Shown in pieces: positions 33,422 to 41,632 of a DNA stretch of 64,000 nucleotides. Made by a program: the position numbers and the translations under genes. The first letter of the stretch is position 1. The number at the start of each line of letters is the position of its first letter. The notes beneath the pieces were generated by a model, which saw only the letters and a program-made list of their open reading frames with translations, had not been told where the DNA came from and ran no database searches. The stretch is from Nocardioides sp. YR527 (GTDB lineage Bacteria; Actinomycetota; Actinomycetes; Propionibacteriales; Nocardioidaceae): positions 124,001 through 188,000 of the forward strand of contig NZ_FNFN01000008.1 in assembly GCF_900101045.1 (NCBI RefSeq), in the 5' to 3' direction.

Positions 33422-34557
33422 CGGGCAGCTCCTTCCGGATTCGTGCGGCCGAGGACGGCCAGGTGGCGGTCATCGATCCGACCGAGGGCGGCCGCGATGC
33501 TGATCGAGCCGGCCAGTGCTTCGCGTACGACCTCGGCGGCCTCGGTCTGGAACGTCACGTATCCCGGGTGACGGGGACGGACCCACGCTTGCTCGACCGT
33601 CTCCAGGGTGCCGCGGTAGAAGTCGCCGACCGGCTCGTTCAGCGCCGGCGAGGTCCACGCGGCGCGTGCCGACGGCTGGCCGGCGTGCGCCGGGATGAAG
33701 CCCTGCTGCACCGGCCCGGACATGAGGTGGCGTACGTGGTCGAGCAGCTCAGGCGTGGCCTGGCACCGTGTGGTGAGGGCCAGGCCGGTTCCGCCGAGGG
33801 TGGAGCCGGGACGCGTGCCCAGGGCCAGCGTGGGCGCCTCGGTGAAGCGCACCGGTCGGTCGAGCGTGGTGTCGGCATAGGTGACGTAGCCGTAGACGAG
33901 CGGTACGTGGGCGATCGTGTCGTCCTCGGTCATCTCGGCGAGCAGGCCGATCGGGTCTAGGTCTGGGGCGCGACGCGGCGCCCGCGAAGCCAGGTCGGCC
34001 ATCAGCTCGAGGGCCTGGCGTCCGACCTCGACGGAGACGAAACGCTGCGCGCCTCCGGGTTCCTCCCCCAGCGCGACGCAGACCGAGGAGAACGTCAGCA
34101 GGGCGTGCGGGCCCGCGAGCGACAGCGCGACGGGTGCCCGGCGGGACAGCGCGGCGACCTCCGACCACAGTCGCGGCACCCTGTCCACCAGGTCGGCGCG
34201 GGTGGCGGCGACCTGCGTCGCGGCGTCGAGGGGCACCGCCCACAGCAGCCCGTCCATGACGTACGACGCCAGGCTGGGGCCGACGGCCGCATCCGCCCAC
34301 GCCGCGACCTGTTCGTGGCCCACCAGGTCGTCGAACGACTGCAGGCAGCCATGTGCGAGGGCGTCGCCGAGGTGCGGGTGGTCGAGGACGACGAGGTCGT
34401 AGCGGGCGGCGATCTCCTCGATCGGGGTGGACTCGAAGCCGCTGAGCGGGTGGACGTCCCAGGTCAGGTCCAGGTCGCTCGCCTCGGCCGCCGCGACCAG
34501 AGCGTCCCGGCCGCGCGGGTGGTCCCAGGTCAGGCCTCGGAAGGTCGGCTGACTCAT
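33418..34557 (-). CDS. Solute-binding-protein-like protein lacking an export signal (triad copy B)
   Basis: This 379-residue paralogue of the protein at 17332-18477 shares GLTWDHPRG at 8-16, DLVVLDHPH at 54-62, VPLVYGYVTY near 217, GSTLGGTGLAL near 251 and a RGTLETVEQAWVRPR segment near 317. It too starts without a hydrophobic leader or lipobox. It is overlapped by the CoA-transferase stop on one side and the crotonase start on the other (both ATGA). Two independent copies without export signals make a truncated transport protein unlikely. Confidence 0.8.
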   Translation of the reverse strand: MSQPTFRGLTWDHPRGRDALVAAAEASDLDLTWDVHPLSGFESTPIEEIAARYDLVVLDHPHLGDALAHGCLQSFDDLVGHEQVAAWADAAVGPSLASYVMDGLLWAVPLDAATQVAATRADLVDRVPRLWSEVAALSRRAPVALSLAGPHALLTFSSVCVALGEEPGGAQRFVSVEVGRQALELMADLASRAPRRAPDLDPIGLLAEMTEDDTIAHVPLVYGYVTYADTTLDRPVRFTEAPTLALGTRPGSTLGGTGLALTTRCQATPELLDHVRHLMSGPVQQGFIPAHAGQPSARAAWTSPALNEPVGDFYRGTLETVEQAWVRPRHPGYVTFQTEAAEVVREALAGSISIAAALGRIDDRHLAVLGRTNPEGAAR

Positions 34558-35774
34558 GCGACCGGCTGGTCGGGGCTGGTCTCGGCGACCACGCCGTCGG
34601 CGGTCAGCGCCGCGATCTCCTCGTCGGTGAAGCCGGCCTCCGCGAGCAGCTCGCCGGTGTGCTCCCCGACCAGGGGAGCGCCCCGGTCGATCGCGGCCGG
34701 CGTGCGGGAGAAGGCGTACGGGAACCCGGGGGTCGTGACCCGGCCCTCGGTGGGGTGGTCGTACTCGACGAAGGTCCCGTTGTGCTTGATCTGCGGGTCA
34801 TCGACCAGGGCCGCGTAGTCCTGGACAGGGCCGCACCAGATGCCGGCCGCACCGAGGGCGTCGAGCCACTCGGCCGTCGTACGCAGCGCCAGCCTGTCCG
34901 CGGTGCGGCGGTGGACCTCGTCCCGATGGGTCCAGCCGTGCACCTCCGAGCTCATCTCGGCGAACGCGGGCTCGTCGATGACCTTGCCCAGCGTCGGCAG
35001 GTCGGGCATGGCGAGGGCGAGGAAGCCGTCGGCCGTCTTGAACGTGCCGTAGGGCGCCCGGATGTAGACGTGCGCGTGCGGCTCCGCGCTGCGCTGCTGG
35101 GGCACCTTGCCGGCCACGAACACCGACAGCTCCTGCATCTGCAAGGTGGTGATCGCGTCCAGCATGTTCACCTTCACCAGCTGTCCCTCGCCCGTACGCT
35201 CGCGGTGGAGCAGCGCCGCCAGGACAGCCTCGAACGCGGTGGACGCGGTGACCGCGTCGACGAGGTACTGCCCCGCCGGCTGCGGCGGCTCGCCGTGGCG
35301 ACCGGTCGACAGCATCGCGCCGCTGCGGGCCTGCAGCAGCAGGTCCTGCCCGGGCTGGTCGACGTCGGGGCCGTCCTCGCCGTAGCCGGACATCGAGACG
35401 TAGACGAGGCGCGGGTTGATCGCCGAGAGGGTCGCGTAGTCGACGCCGAGGCGCTCGGCCACGCCAGGCCGATAGTTCTGTAGGAAAACATCTGCGCTCT
35501 CAACCATCCGCAACAGAACGTTCTTGCCGGCAACGTTCTTGAGATCAACGGCCAGCGAGCGCTTGTTGCGGTTGAGCGAGAGGAACGAGACGTTGATCCG
35601 GTTGCCCTGCGCGCCACCGGCCGCGGCGTGGCGCTGCCACTCGCCGGTGACCGGCTCGACCTTGACGACGTCGGCGCCGAGGTCGCCCAGCCGCTGCGCG
35701 GCGAACGGGCCGGCCATGGCGATCGAGCAGTCGAGGACGCGGTAGCCCTCGAGGATGCGGGGTGTGGAGGTCAT
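34554..35774 (-). CDS. Class III CoA-transferase (triad copy B)
   Basis: A 406-residue CaiB/BaiF protein with VLDCSIAMAGPFAAQRLGDLGADVVKVEP near the N-terminus (first Asp-rich nucleotide/CoA region), NRNKRSLAVDLKN near 73, and the catalytic Asp in DQPGQDLLLQ near 150. It is more distant from the other two copies, so it probably uses a different acid. The downstream binding-like gene overlaps its stop. It lies 30 bases after the DUF4432 gene in the pentose-type operon. Confidence 0.87.
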   Translation of the reverse strand: MTSTPRILEGYRVLDCSIAMAGPFAAQRLGDLGADVVKVEPVTGEWQRHAAAGGAQGNRINVSFLSLNRNKRSLAVDLKNVAGKNVLLRMVESADVFLQNYRPGVAERLGVDYATLSAINPRLVYVSMSGYGEDGPDVDQPGQDLLLQARSGAMLSTGRHGEPPQPAGQYLVDAVTASTAFEAVLAALLHRERTGEGQLVKVNMLDAITTLQMQELSVFVAGKVPQQRSAEPHAHVYIRAPYGTFKTADGFLALAMPDLPTLGKVIDEPAFAEMSSEVHGWTHRDEVHRRTADRLALRTTAEWLDALGAAGIWCGPVQDYAALVDDPQIKHNGTFVEYDHPTEGRVTTPGFPYAFSRTPAAIDRGAPLVGEHTGELLAEAGFTDEEIAALTADGVVAETSPDQPVA

Positions 35775-35804
35775 CGGTTCTTCCTTGCGTCGGTGGGTGG
35801 CGGA

Positions 35805-36944
35805 TCAGTCGGGCTGGTCGCCGAGCGCGCGGATCGCGGCCCGGGACGCCCGGACGGCATCCGCGCCGTCGAGCACGCGGATCGTGGTGGAGTAGCTGCG
35901 CGAGTCGCCGTGCTCGAGCCAGGTCATCGACCCGTCCTCACGGGCGGCGGCGTCGCCGGCGACCGCATGTGTCGACGGCTCCAGCCCGATGGCGTACTGA
36001 CCACTGCGGAGGTTCTGCCACTCGAAGAAGTGCGGCATCGTGGCTGAGTCCCACGACACCTCGACACCGAGGGTCTCGTCGCCGCGGACCAGCGCGACCC
36101 GGTGGCGCCCGTCGCCCTCGGCGACCAGCGTGTGCTCGTGGACCTGCTCGACGAACCGCGGCTGGGGCTCGGGAAGGGTGCGATAGGAGACGCCCTGCTC
36201 GGCGACGGAGTCGGAGCGCCACGGCGTCTCGCTGATCGCCGCGACGAACTCGGTGCCCGCATCGACCAGCGGCCAGCCGAAGTTCAGGTGGTAGAGGAAC
36301 ATGTGCGGCGTCGGGTCGAAGCCGAGGTTGTCGACGACGTCGTGGAGACGGATGTCGAGCCCGTCGAAGTCGACCTCGATCGTGCGGGTCAGGCGCAGGT
36401 GCTCACCGAAGGACGTCGCCTGGACGACCTCGCCTCGCACCCGCAGCACACACCGGTCGCCGTCCCACACCTCGCCGGCCTCGAGCAGCCGGCCAGGGAT
36501 CGCGGTCAGCCGGCCGTGCAGGCCGTGGTTGACCGTCTGCTTCGGCGGATAGTTGTACGCCGAAGCATCCACGTCACCACCGAAGAGCGTGTGGTCGAGG
36601 CCGCCGGAGACCAGCAGGCCGTCGAGGGCCCGCAGCCAGGACAGACCGCCCTCGTCGTGGTGCTCGTGCAGCCCCGGATGACGGAAGCCGTTGCCGCTTC
36701 GCCACCCGAAGGGGACGCCCCGGAGGCGGGCCGCGCCGAGGTCGAGCGCGCGGTCGACCAGCACCTCGAGCTCCAGCCCGGCCGAGGTGCGCAGCTGCAC
36801 CGCACGGACGCCGCGCTCGGAGCCGTTGTCGAGGACGACCTGCCGTACTCCGGCGACGGACTCGGTGTCGCCGGTGCGCTCGCGCAGCGCGCGCGGGGTG
36901 AGTCGGTGCCCGAAGATGTCCAGGCCGGTGTCGAGATCGCTCAT
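35805..36944 (-). CDS. DUF4432 family protein, aldose 1-epimerase-like fold
   Basis: The 379-residue protein has the DUF4432 layout: VRAVQLRTSAGLELEVLVDRALDLG near 45, NHGLHGRLTAIPG near 137 and FLYHLNFGWPLVD near 215, with His residues where galactose-mutarotase-fold enzymes bind sugar. Members are sugar epimerases or mutarotase-like proteins of unclear substrate. I chose the ATG at 36944, which overlaps the SDR stop (ATGA), rather than the one at 36956. It probably handles the cyclic form of the operon's sugar. Confidence 0.8.
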   Translation of the reverse strand: MSDLDTGLDIFGHRLTPRALRERTGDTESVAGVRQVVLDNGSERGVRAVQLRTSAGLELEVLVDRALDLGAARLRGVPFGWRSGNGFRHPGLHEHHDEGGLSWLRALDGLLVSGGLDHTLFGGDVDASAYNYPPKQTVNHGLHGRLTAIPGRLLEAGEVWDGDRCVLRVRGEVVQATSFGEHLRLTRTIEVDFDGLDIRLHDVVDNLGFDPTPHMFLYHLNFGWPLVDAGTEFVAAISETPWRSDSVAEQGVSYRTLPEPQPRFVEQVHEHTLVAEGDGRHRVALVRGDETLGVEVSWDSATMPHFFEWQNLRSGQYAIGLEPSTHAVAGDAAAREDGSMTWLEHGDSRSYSTTIRVLDGADAVRASRAAIRALGDQPD

Positions 36945-37699
36945 TGCATGTTCCATCCGCCGTCGACGTTCAGGGTCTGCCCGGTCATGAAGGACGCGTC
37001 CGGCCCGACCAGGAAGGCGACGACAGCCGCCATCTCGTCGGGTCGACCACGCCGCTTGAAGGCCTGGTGGTCCAGCACGTGGGCCGTATAGGCCTCGGGA
37101 TCCTCGTGGATCTCCTCGGCCTTGGTCGGGAAGGCACCTGGGGCGACCGCGTTCACCCGGATGCCGTGCGGACCGAGCTCGCGCGCGAGCGCACGGGTCA
37201 GCGCCACCGCCGCTCCCTTGGTCGAGACATAGCTGGCGAGCTTGTCCCAGCCACCGCTGAAGGTGATCGACCCGACGTTGACGATCGAGCCGTTCCCCCG
37301 CGGCGCCATCAGCCGGGCCGCCGCCTGGGCGGCCACGAAGTAGGCCCGCTGGTTGACCGCCACCACGTCGTCGTACTCGGTGACCGCGATGTCGAGGAAC
37401 GGCGTGGCCGGATAGATCGCGGCGTTGTTGAGCAGCACCTCGAGCGGCCCCAGCTCGCGCTCGGCCTGCTCGAGGGCAGCGACGACGGCAGAAGCATCGC
37501 GGACATCCGTCGGCAGGGTGACCTGCCGGGCTCCGGTCGCCTCGACCTCGGCGGCCGTGGTGCTCAGCGCATCACCCGCCAGGTCGAGCAGGGCGAGCGA
37601 GAAGCCCTCCTGCCCGAGGCGTACGGCACTGGCGCGGCCGAGCGAGCCACCCGCTCCGGTCACCACGGCACAACCGCGGGTCTGCGTAGGGGACGTCAT
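36941..37699 (-). CDS. Short-chain dehydrogenase, probable sugar dehydrogenase
   Basis: A 252-residue SDR with TGAGGSLGRA near residue 14, NNAAIYP near 87, NVGSITFSG with the catalytic Ser near 138 and YVSTKGA with Tyr/Lys near 152. It ends with MTGQTLNVDGGW, the usual SDR C-terminal segment. In a Weimberg-type operon it would oxidise the sugar to its lactone or act on a hydroxyl of the aldonate. It is the second gene of the operon, 29 bases after the enolase-family gene. Confidence 0.85.
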   Translation of the reverse strand: MTSPTQTRGCAVVTGAGGSLGRASAVRLGQEGFSLALLDLAGDALSTTAAEVEATGARQVTLPTDVRDASAVVAALEQAERELGPLEVLLNNAAIYPATPFLDIAVTEYDDVVAVNQRAYFVAAQAAARLMAPRGNGSIVNVGSITFSGGWDKLASYVSTKGAAVALTRALARELGPHGIRVNAVAPGAFPTKAEEIHEDPEAYTAHVLDHQAFKRRGRPDEMAAVVAFLVGPDASFMTGQTLNVDGGWNMQ

Positions 37700-37728
37700 C
37701 TGACTGGTCCTTTCGTGGGTGGAGCGGG

Positions 37729-38907
37729 TCAACGTGGGGAGGCGCCCGGGGAACGCGGGTGGAGGGACGGCTTGCGCACGAGCCTGCGACCGGCCCGCTC
37801 CGGACGTACGTGGGGGCCGCCGTGGCGACCCCAGTCGGCGGCCTCGTTCATGCGCTCGATCGCGGCCTCGTCGACGACCAGGCCGAGACCGGGGAGGTCG
37901 CCGAGCACCAGGTGCCCGTCCTCGATCTCCTGGTCGGACGTGATACCGAAGGGCAGATGCAGGTCCTGCACCTCCAGCGAGAGGTGGTTGGGTACGACCG
38001 TGGCCGCATGGGCTACCGGGTTGGCGTTGTAGCCCACCGGGCTCATCGGCAGGTCGAAGGCGAGCGCGAGGGCGGCCACGCGCAGGAAGTGGGTGATCCC
38101 CCAGACGCTGCCGGTCTGCACGATGTCGACCGCGTTGGCCTGCAGCAGCGGCCGGAACTGCTCGAGTCCGGTGAGGTTCTCCCCGGTCGCGACGGCCGCA
38201 CGCACCGACTGGGAGACCCGAGTCAGGCCGTCGACGTCCCACCGGCGCACCGGCTCCTCGACCCAGGCGAGGTCGACCGATTCCTCGAGGCGGCCGATGT
38301 GACGTACCGCCTCCTTGCGTGACCAGGACTCGTTGGCGTCGAGCATCAGCGCGGGCGCGGCGCCCGTACGGTCATGGAAGACGTCGCTCACGAGGTGGAG
38401 GCGCCGCAGGTCGGCTTCGACGTCCAGGCCGCCCTTGATCTTGACGGCGGTGAAGCCGTGGTCGGCGAATCGGGTCTGGAGCGCGGCCAGCTCGTCGTCG
38501 GTCAGCGGCCCGTCCAGACCGGAGGCGTACGCCGGCACGACCCGGTCGCGCCCGCCGAGCAGACGCCACAACGGCTGGCCGGCGGCTTTGGCCTTGAGGT
38601 CCCACAGCGCCATGTCGAGTGCGCCGATCGCCCCGAACACCGCACCTCCGTGCCCGGACTTGAAGACCCACGACAGCATCCGGTCGTAGAGCGCCTGCAC
38701 GGCGCGCGGGTCCTCGCCCTCCAGAGCCGGGAAGACGACGTCGAGCCCCTGATGGTGGCCCAGGCCGATGCCTTCCAGTCCGGAGTCGGTGGTGAGCACG
38801 ACGATCGGGACCGCCGTCTTGCCCGACCCGACGGCGCCGTTGACGTCGCCGATGGGACGCCCCCAGTCGTGCACCGTCGTCAGCGTGCGATAGCCCGTGA
38901 TGCGCAT
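37729..38907 (-). CDS. Enolase-superfamily (mandelate racemase-like) sugar-acid dehydratase
   Basis: The 392-residue protein has the K-x-K pair at 156/158 (AVKIKGG), metal ligands Asp190 (LMLDANES), Glu217 (WVEEPV) and Glu243 (TGENLTG), and Asp261 (DIVQTG). The His normally found in a PHG-like motif on the seventh strand is not at its usual place: the sequence reads MSPVGYNANPVAH, with the nearest His at about 300. It is the first gene of the operon and would dehydrate an aldonate to a 2-keto-3-deoxy acid. The altered dyad position makes the exact chemistry uncertain. Confidence 0.82.
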   Translation of the reverse strand: MRITGYRTLTTVHDWGRPIGDVNGAVGSGKTAVPIVVLTTDSGLEGIGLGHHQGLDVVFPALEGEDPRAVQALYDRMLSWVFKSGHGGAVFGAIGALDMALWDLKAKAAGQPLWRLLGGRDRVVPAYASGLDGPLTDDELAALQTRFADHGFTAVKIKGGLDVEADLRRLHLVSDVFHDRTGAAPALMLDANESWSRKEAVRHIGRLEESVDLAWVEEPVRRWDVDGLTRVSQSVRAAVATGENLTGLEQFRPLLQANAVDIVQTGSVWGITHFLRVAALALAFDLPMSPVGYNANPVAHAATVVPNHLSLEVQDLHLPFGITSDQEIEDGHLVLGDLPGLGLVVDEAAIERMNEAADWGRHGGPHVRPERAGRRLVRKPSLHPRSPGASPR

Positions 38908-38922
38908 GGTCTCGTCGGCCCC

Positions 38923-38985
38923 TTAGCCCTCGGCCGCGGCGGTGACGCCGTCGATGGTCTGCTTCTGGAGGTCGCCACCACCTGC
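38923..38985 (-). pseudogene. Possible C-terminal relic of a solute-binding protein
   Basis: Reading the minus strand upstream of the enolase-family gene gives GGDLQKQTIDGVTAAAEG and a TAA stop at 38923-38925, a typical tail for a sugar-binding lipoprotein. No larger frame continues upstream through the operator region. This may be a deletion scar of a lost transporter gene, or chance. Confidence 0.25.
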
Positions 38986-39010
38986 GTGGTGACCACCTGC
39001 CGAAATCATC

Positions 39011-39025
39011 AGACATCATTTGTCT
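39011..39025. promoter_or_regulatory. Candidate operator AGACATCATTTGTCT
   Basis: Extended by one base each side it is a perfect inverted repeat CAGACA-N5-TGTCTG (39010-39026). It lies about 105-120 bases upstream of the first gene of the pentose-type operon. It has the same ARACATC-N3-TGTYT layout as the sites at 8644 and 14538, so one regulator may control both islands (inference). Confidence 0.58.
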
Positions 39026-39067
39026 GTTGTCAACCGTCGGTTGTCTGCCGCCGAGCCACGACGCGCC

Positions 39068-40921
39068 TCAGAGGACGATCTCGGGCCTCACCCGTTTGGG
39101 CGTCCAGACCCGCTGCCGGCGGGCGCCGTGGCTGGTCAGCAGCAGCGCCCCGACGAGGAAGGCGGCCAGGACGAGGGCGTCAGCGACGACGCGCCCCGAG
39201 AGTCCGCCGTACATCAGCTGGCGCAGCCCGTCGACGGCGTAGCTCATCGGCAGTACGTGATGGAGCGGGTGCAGCGGCTCGGGGATCGTCTGCCAGGGGA
39301 AGGTGCCGCCGGCGGTGACGAGCTGGACGACCATCAGGACCAGGCCGAGGAACTGGCCCGGCGCCCCGAGAAGCGCGTTGAGCATGTGCACGATCGCGAT
39401 GAAGGTCGCAGAGATCAGCAGCAGGAATCCCAACGTCCCGAGCCAGTTCACCGGGGTGATGTCGACGGCGAGACCGACGACCACGAGCACGACGACCATC
39501 TGCGCGACACCGATCAGCGCCGGCGTGATCCAGCCGCCCAGGGCGATCCGGAGCGGCGTCTGGTTGGCAGCCAGCGCACGGGTCGAGATCGGCCGGACGA
39601 GCAGGAACAGGACGTACCCGCCGATCCACGCGCCCAGAGCGAGGAAGAACGGCGCCAGCCCGGCGCCGTAGGAGGACGCCTTCGCCTCGGAGACCGAGTC
39701 GATGGCGACCGGGTCGGCGATCGTCGAGGCGATCTGGTCGCGCAGCTCCTCGTCGGTGGCCGGCGCCTGCGCGACGCCGTCCTGCAGCCCCTTCTTCAGG
39801 TCGCCGGCGCCGGTGGCGAGCGTGCCGGCGCCGTCGCGCAGCTCGGTCGCGCCGGCGCTGAGCTCGCCGGCGCCGTCGGCGGCCGTCGAGATCCCGGCGA
39901 CCAGATCGGGCATCGCAGAGGCCAGCTTCTCGTTGCCGTCAGCCACCTGGTCCGCGCCGGTGGCGAGCTGGTTCAGCTGGTCGGAGACGTCGCCGACGCG
40001 CTGGTCGACGCGGTCGAGCGGGGCGGAGCCGCGGTCGTAGATGGCGAGGATGTCGGCTCGCTGCTGCTCGTCCAACCCCTGCGCCCGGAGCCGGGCGTCG
40101 AGGTCGTCGCGGGTCGAGTCATAGGCGGCCACGGCGTCGTCGACGGCGGTCGCCGCCCGCTGCCCGGTGGCGGCGATCTGGTCGTTCCCGTCGGCGACCT
40201 TGCGGGCGCCGGTGGCGAGCTCGCGCGTCTGGGCGGGCAGGTCGGCGACCTTGCTCTCGATGGTGTTCAGGCCGTCCTCGAGGTCGCCGGCCCCGGTGGC
40301 CAGCTTCCCGGCACCGTCGCGCAGCGTGCCCGCACCCTTCTCCAGCTTCGCGGCACCGTCGGCGGCCTTCGCCAGGCCCGAGCGGAGATCGGAGATGCCG
40401 AGCAGGAAGTTGGCCGCGGCCTGCTCGGAGACCTCGCTGGCGATGGCGTCGCGGACCTTGTCGGTGACGTTGGTCGCGATCGTGGTCGAAAGGTAGGAGT
40501 TGGCGTCGTTGGTGATGACCTGGATCTGCGCCTGCTTCGGGTCGAGCCGCTCCGCGCCGGTCAGCGTCCGGGAGAAGCCCTCGGGGATCCGCAGGGCGAA
40601 GTAGTAGTCGCCCTGCCGGATGTCCTCCTCCGCCGTGGCCGCGGAGACCTCCGACCAGTCGAAGTCGCCCGACTTCAGGAGCTTGTCGGCGACATCGCGC
40701 CCGGCCTCGATCTTCGTGCCGTCGGTCGTGGTGGCCCCGGTGTCCTCCACGATGAGCGCTGCCGGGAGCTCATCGAAGTGAGCGTACGGATCGTGGTTGG
40801 CGTAGAGGTAGAGCCCGGCGTAGAGCGTGGGAACGAGGACGAGCGCCACGATGACGAGCTTCGCCAGCCGTCCGGCCGTGATCCGGCGCAGCTCGGTCAG
40901 GGCGATACGCAGCGAGTTCAT
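39068..40921 (-). CDS. YhgE/Pip-domain membrane protein
   Basis: The 617-residue protein has one N-terminal transmembrane segment (VIVALVLVPTLYAGLYLY), a long extracellular region and about five C-terminal membrane helices of ABC-2 type. The extracellular part has repeated LRDGAGTLATGAGDLKxG units (about residues 200-400) that look like coiled-coil or helical repeats. YhgE/Pip proteins include phage-infection proteins and ESX/T7SS-like partners; the transported substrate is generally unknown. The start at 40921 overlaps the stop of the ATPase-like gene, so the two form a pair. Confidence 0.87.
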   Translation of the reverse strand: MNSLRIALTELRRITAGRLAKLVIVALVLVPTLYAGLYLYANHDPYAHFDELPAALIVEDTGATTTDGTKIEAGRDVADKLLKSGDFDWSEVSAATAEEDIRQGDYYFALRIPEGFSRTLTGAERLDPKQAQIQVITNDANSYLSTTIATNVTDKVRDAIASEVSEQAAANFLLGISDLRSGLAKAADGAAKLEKGAGTLRDGAGKLATGAGDLEDGLNTIESKVADLPAQTRELATGARKVADGNDQIAATGQRAATAVDDAVAAYDSTRDDLDARLRAQGLDEQQRADILAIYDRGSAPLDRVDQRVGDVSDQLNQLATGADQVADGNEKLASAMPDLVAGISTAADGAGELSAGATELRDGAGTLATGAGDLKKGLQDGVAQAPATDEELRDQIASTIADPVAIDSVSEAKASSYGAGLAPFFLALGAWIGGYVLFLLVRPISTRALAANQTPLRIALGGWITPALIGVAQMVVVLVVVGLAVDITPVNWLGTLGFLLLISATFIAIVHMLNALLGAPGQFLGLVLMVVQLVTAGGTFPWQTIPEPLHPLHHVLPMSYAVDGLRQLMYGGLSGRVVADALVLAAFLVGALLLTSHGARRQRVWTPKRVRPEIVL

Positions 40922-41577
40922 GCTTCCTCCGTCGGACCGATGGTGAACGTACGCACGCCGGCGGGGATCGAGACCGCAGCGCTCGCGGTGACCAGGACGC
41001 CGGGCCGGCTCTCGGAACCGGCGAGGTCCTCGGCGATGTCCAGCCACTGCGCGACCGGCAGGCCGAGGCGCTCGGGGTAGGTGAGGACGAGGTGGCGGGT
41101 GCCCGGCCGCAGCAGCGCCATCCTCGCGAGAATCTCCAGGCGAGGTCCCGGCGGGACCGCCTCCGTGGTGATGCCGGGCCCGAGGTCGTACTCCCCCAGC
41201 CAGCCGTCGATGGCTGCAGCACTCGGCTTGTGCTTCGCCATGGCGAGCTCCTCGCCGAGGATCGTGCGGAACGGCACCATCTCGTCGGGTTCGGAGACCC
41301 CCGGCACATCGACGAGCGCCACCGCGGCCTGCAGAGCCCGAGGCGACGCGTCACCGTCCAGCTCCACCCTGCCCGCATCCAGCCGGAGCCGCCCGGCGAG
41401 GGCCAGCGCCAACGACGTGTGCCCACCTCCCGGCGGGCCGACAGCCACCGCGACCTCTCCCCCGCGCAACGTCACCGACGTGGTCGGAAGCAGGTCCCGA
41501 GCCCCCTGCCGAACACGCGCCCCGAGGGCTCGCAGCCTCGTCGTCTCCTCGTCGACCACGTCCTCGCTCATGGCCAA
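40918..41577 (-). CDS. ABC-ATPase-like protein with degenerate catalytic motifs
   Basis: The 219-residue protein aligns with ABC transporter ATPases, but the Walker A reads GPPGGGHTS at 47-55, with His53 in place of the essential Lys. The signature region reads VPPGPRLEIL near 141 instead of LSGGQ, and the Walker B reads LVLTYPE at 163-169 without the Asp. ATP hydrolysis is therefore unlikely. Its stop overlaps the start of the YhgE/Pip gene, suggesting a structural or regulatory subunit for that membrane protein. ATG could be 41577 or 41571. Confidence 0.78.
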   Translation of the reverse strand: MAMSEDVVDEETTRLRALGARVRQGARDLLPTTSVTLRGGEVAVAVGPPGGGHTSLALALAGRLRLDAGRVELDGDASPRALQAAVALVDVPGVSEPDEMVPFRTILGEELAMAKHKPSAAAIDGWLGEYDLGPGITTEAVPPGPRLEILARMALLRPGTRHLVLTYPERLGLPVAQWLDIAEDLAGSESRPGVLVTASAAVSIPAGVRTFTIGPTEEA

Positions 41578-41632
41578 ACCCTGTCACCAAATGTCAGCAA
41601 AGAGCGTCAGGCACAACGATCCGGAGGCACTC

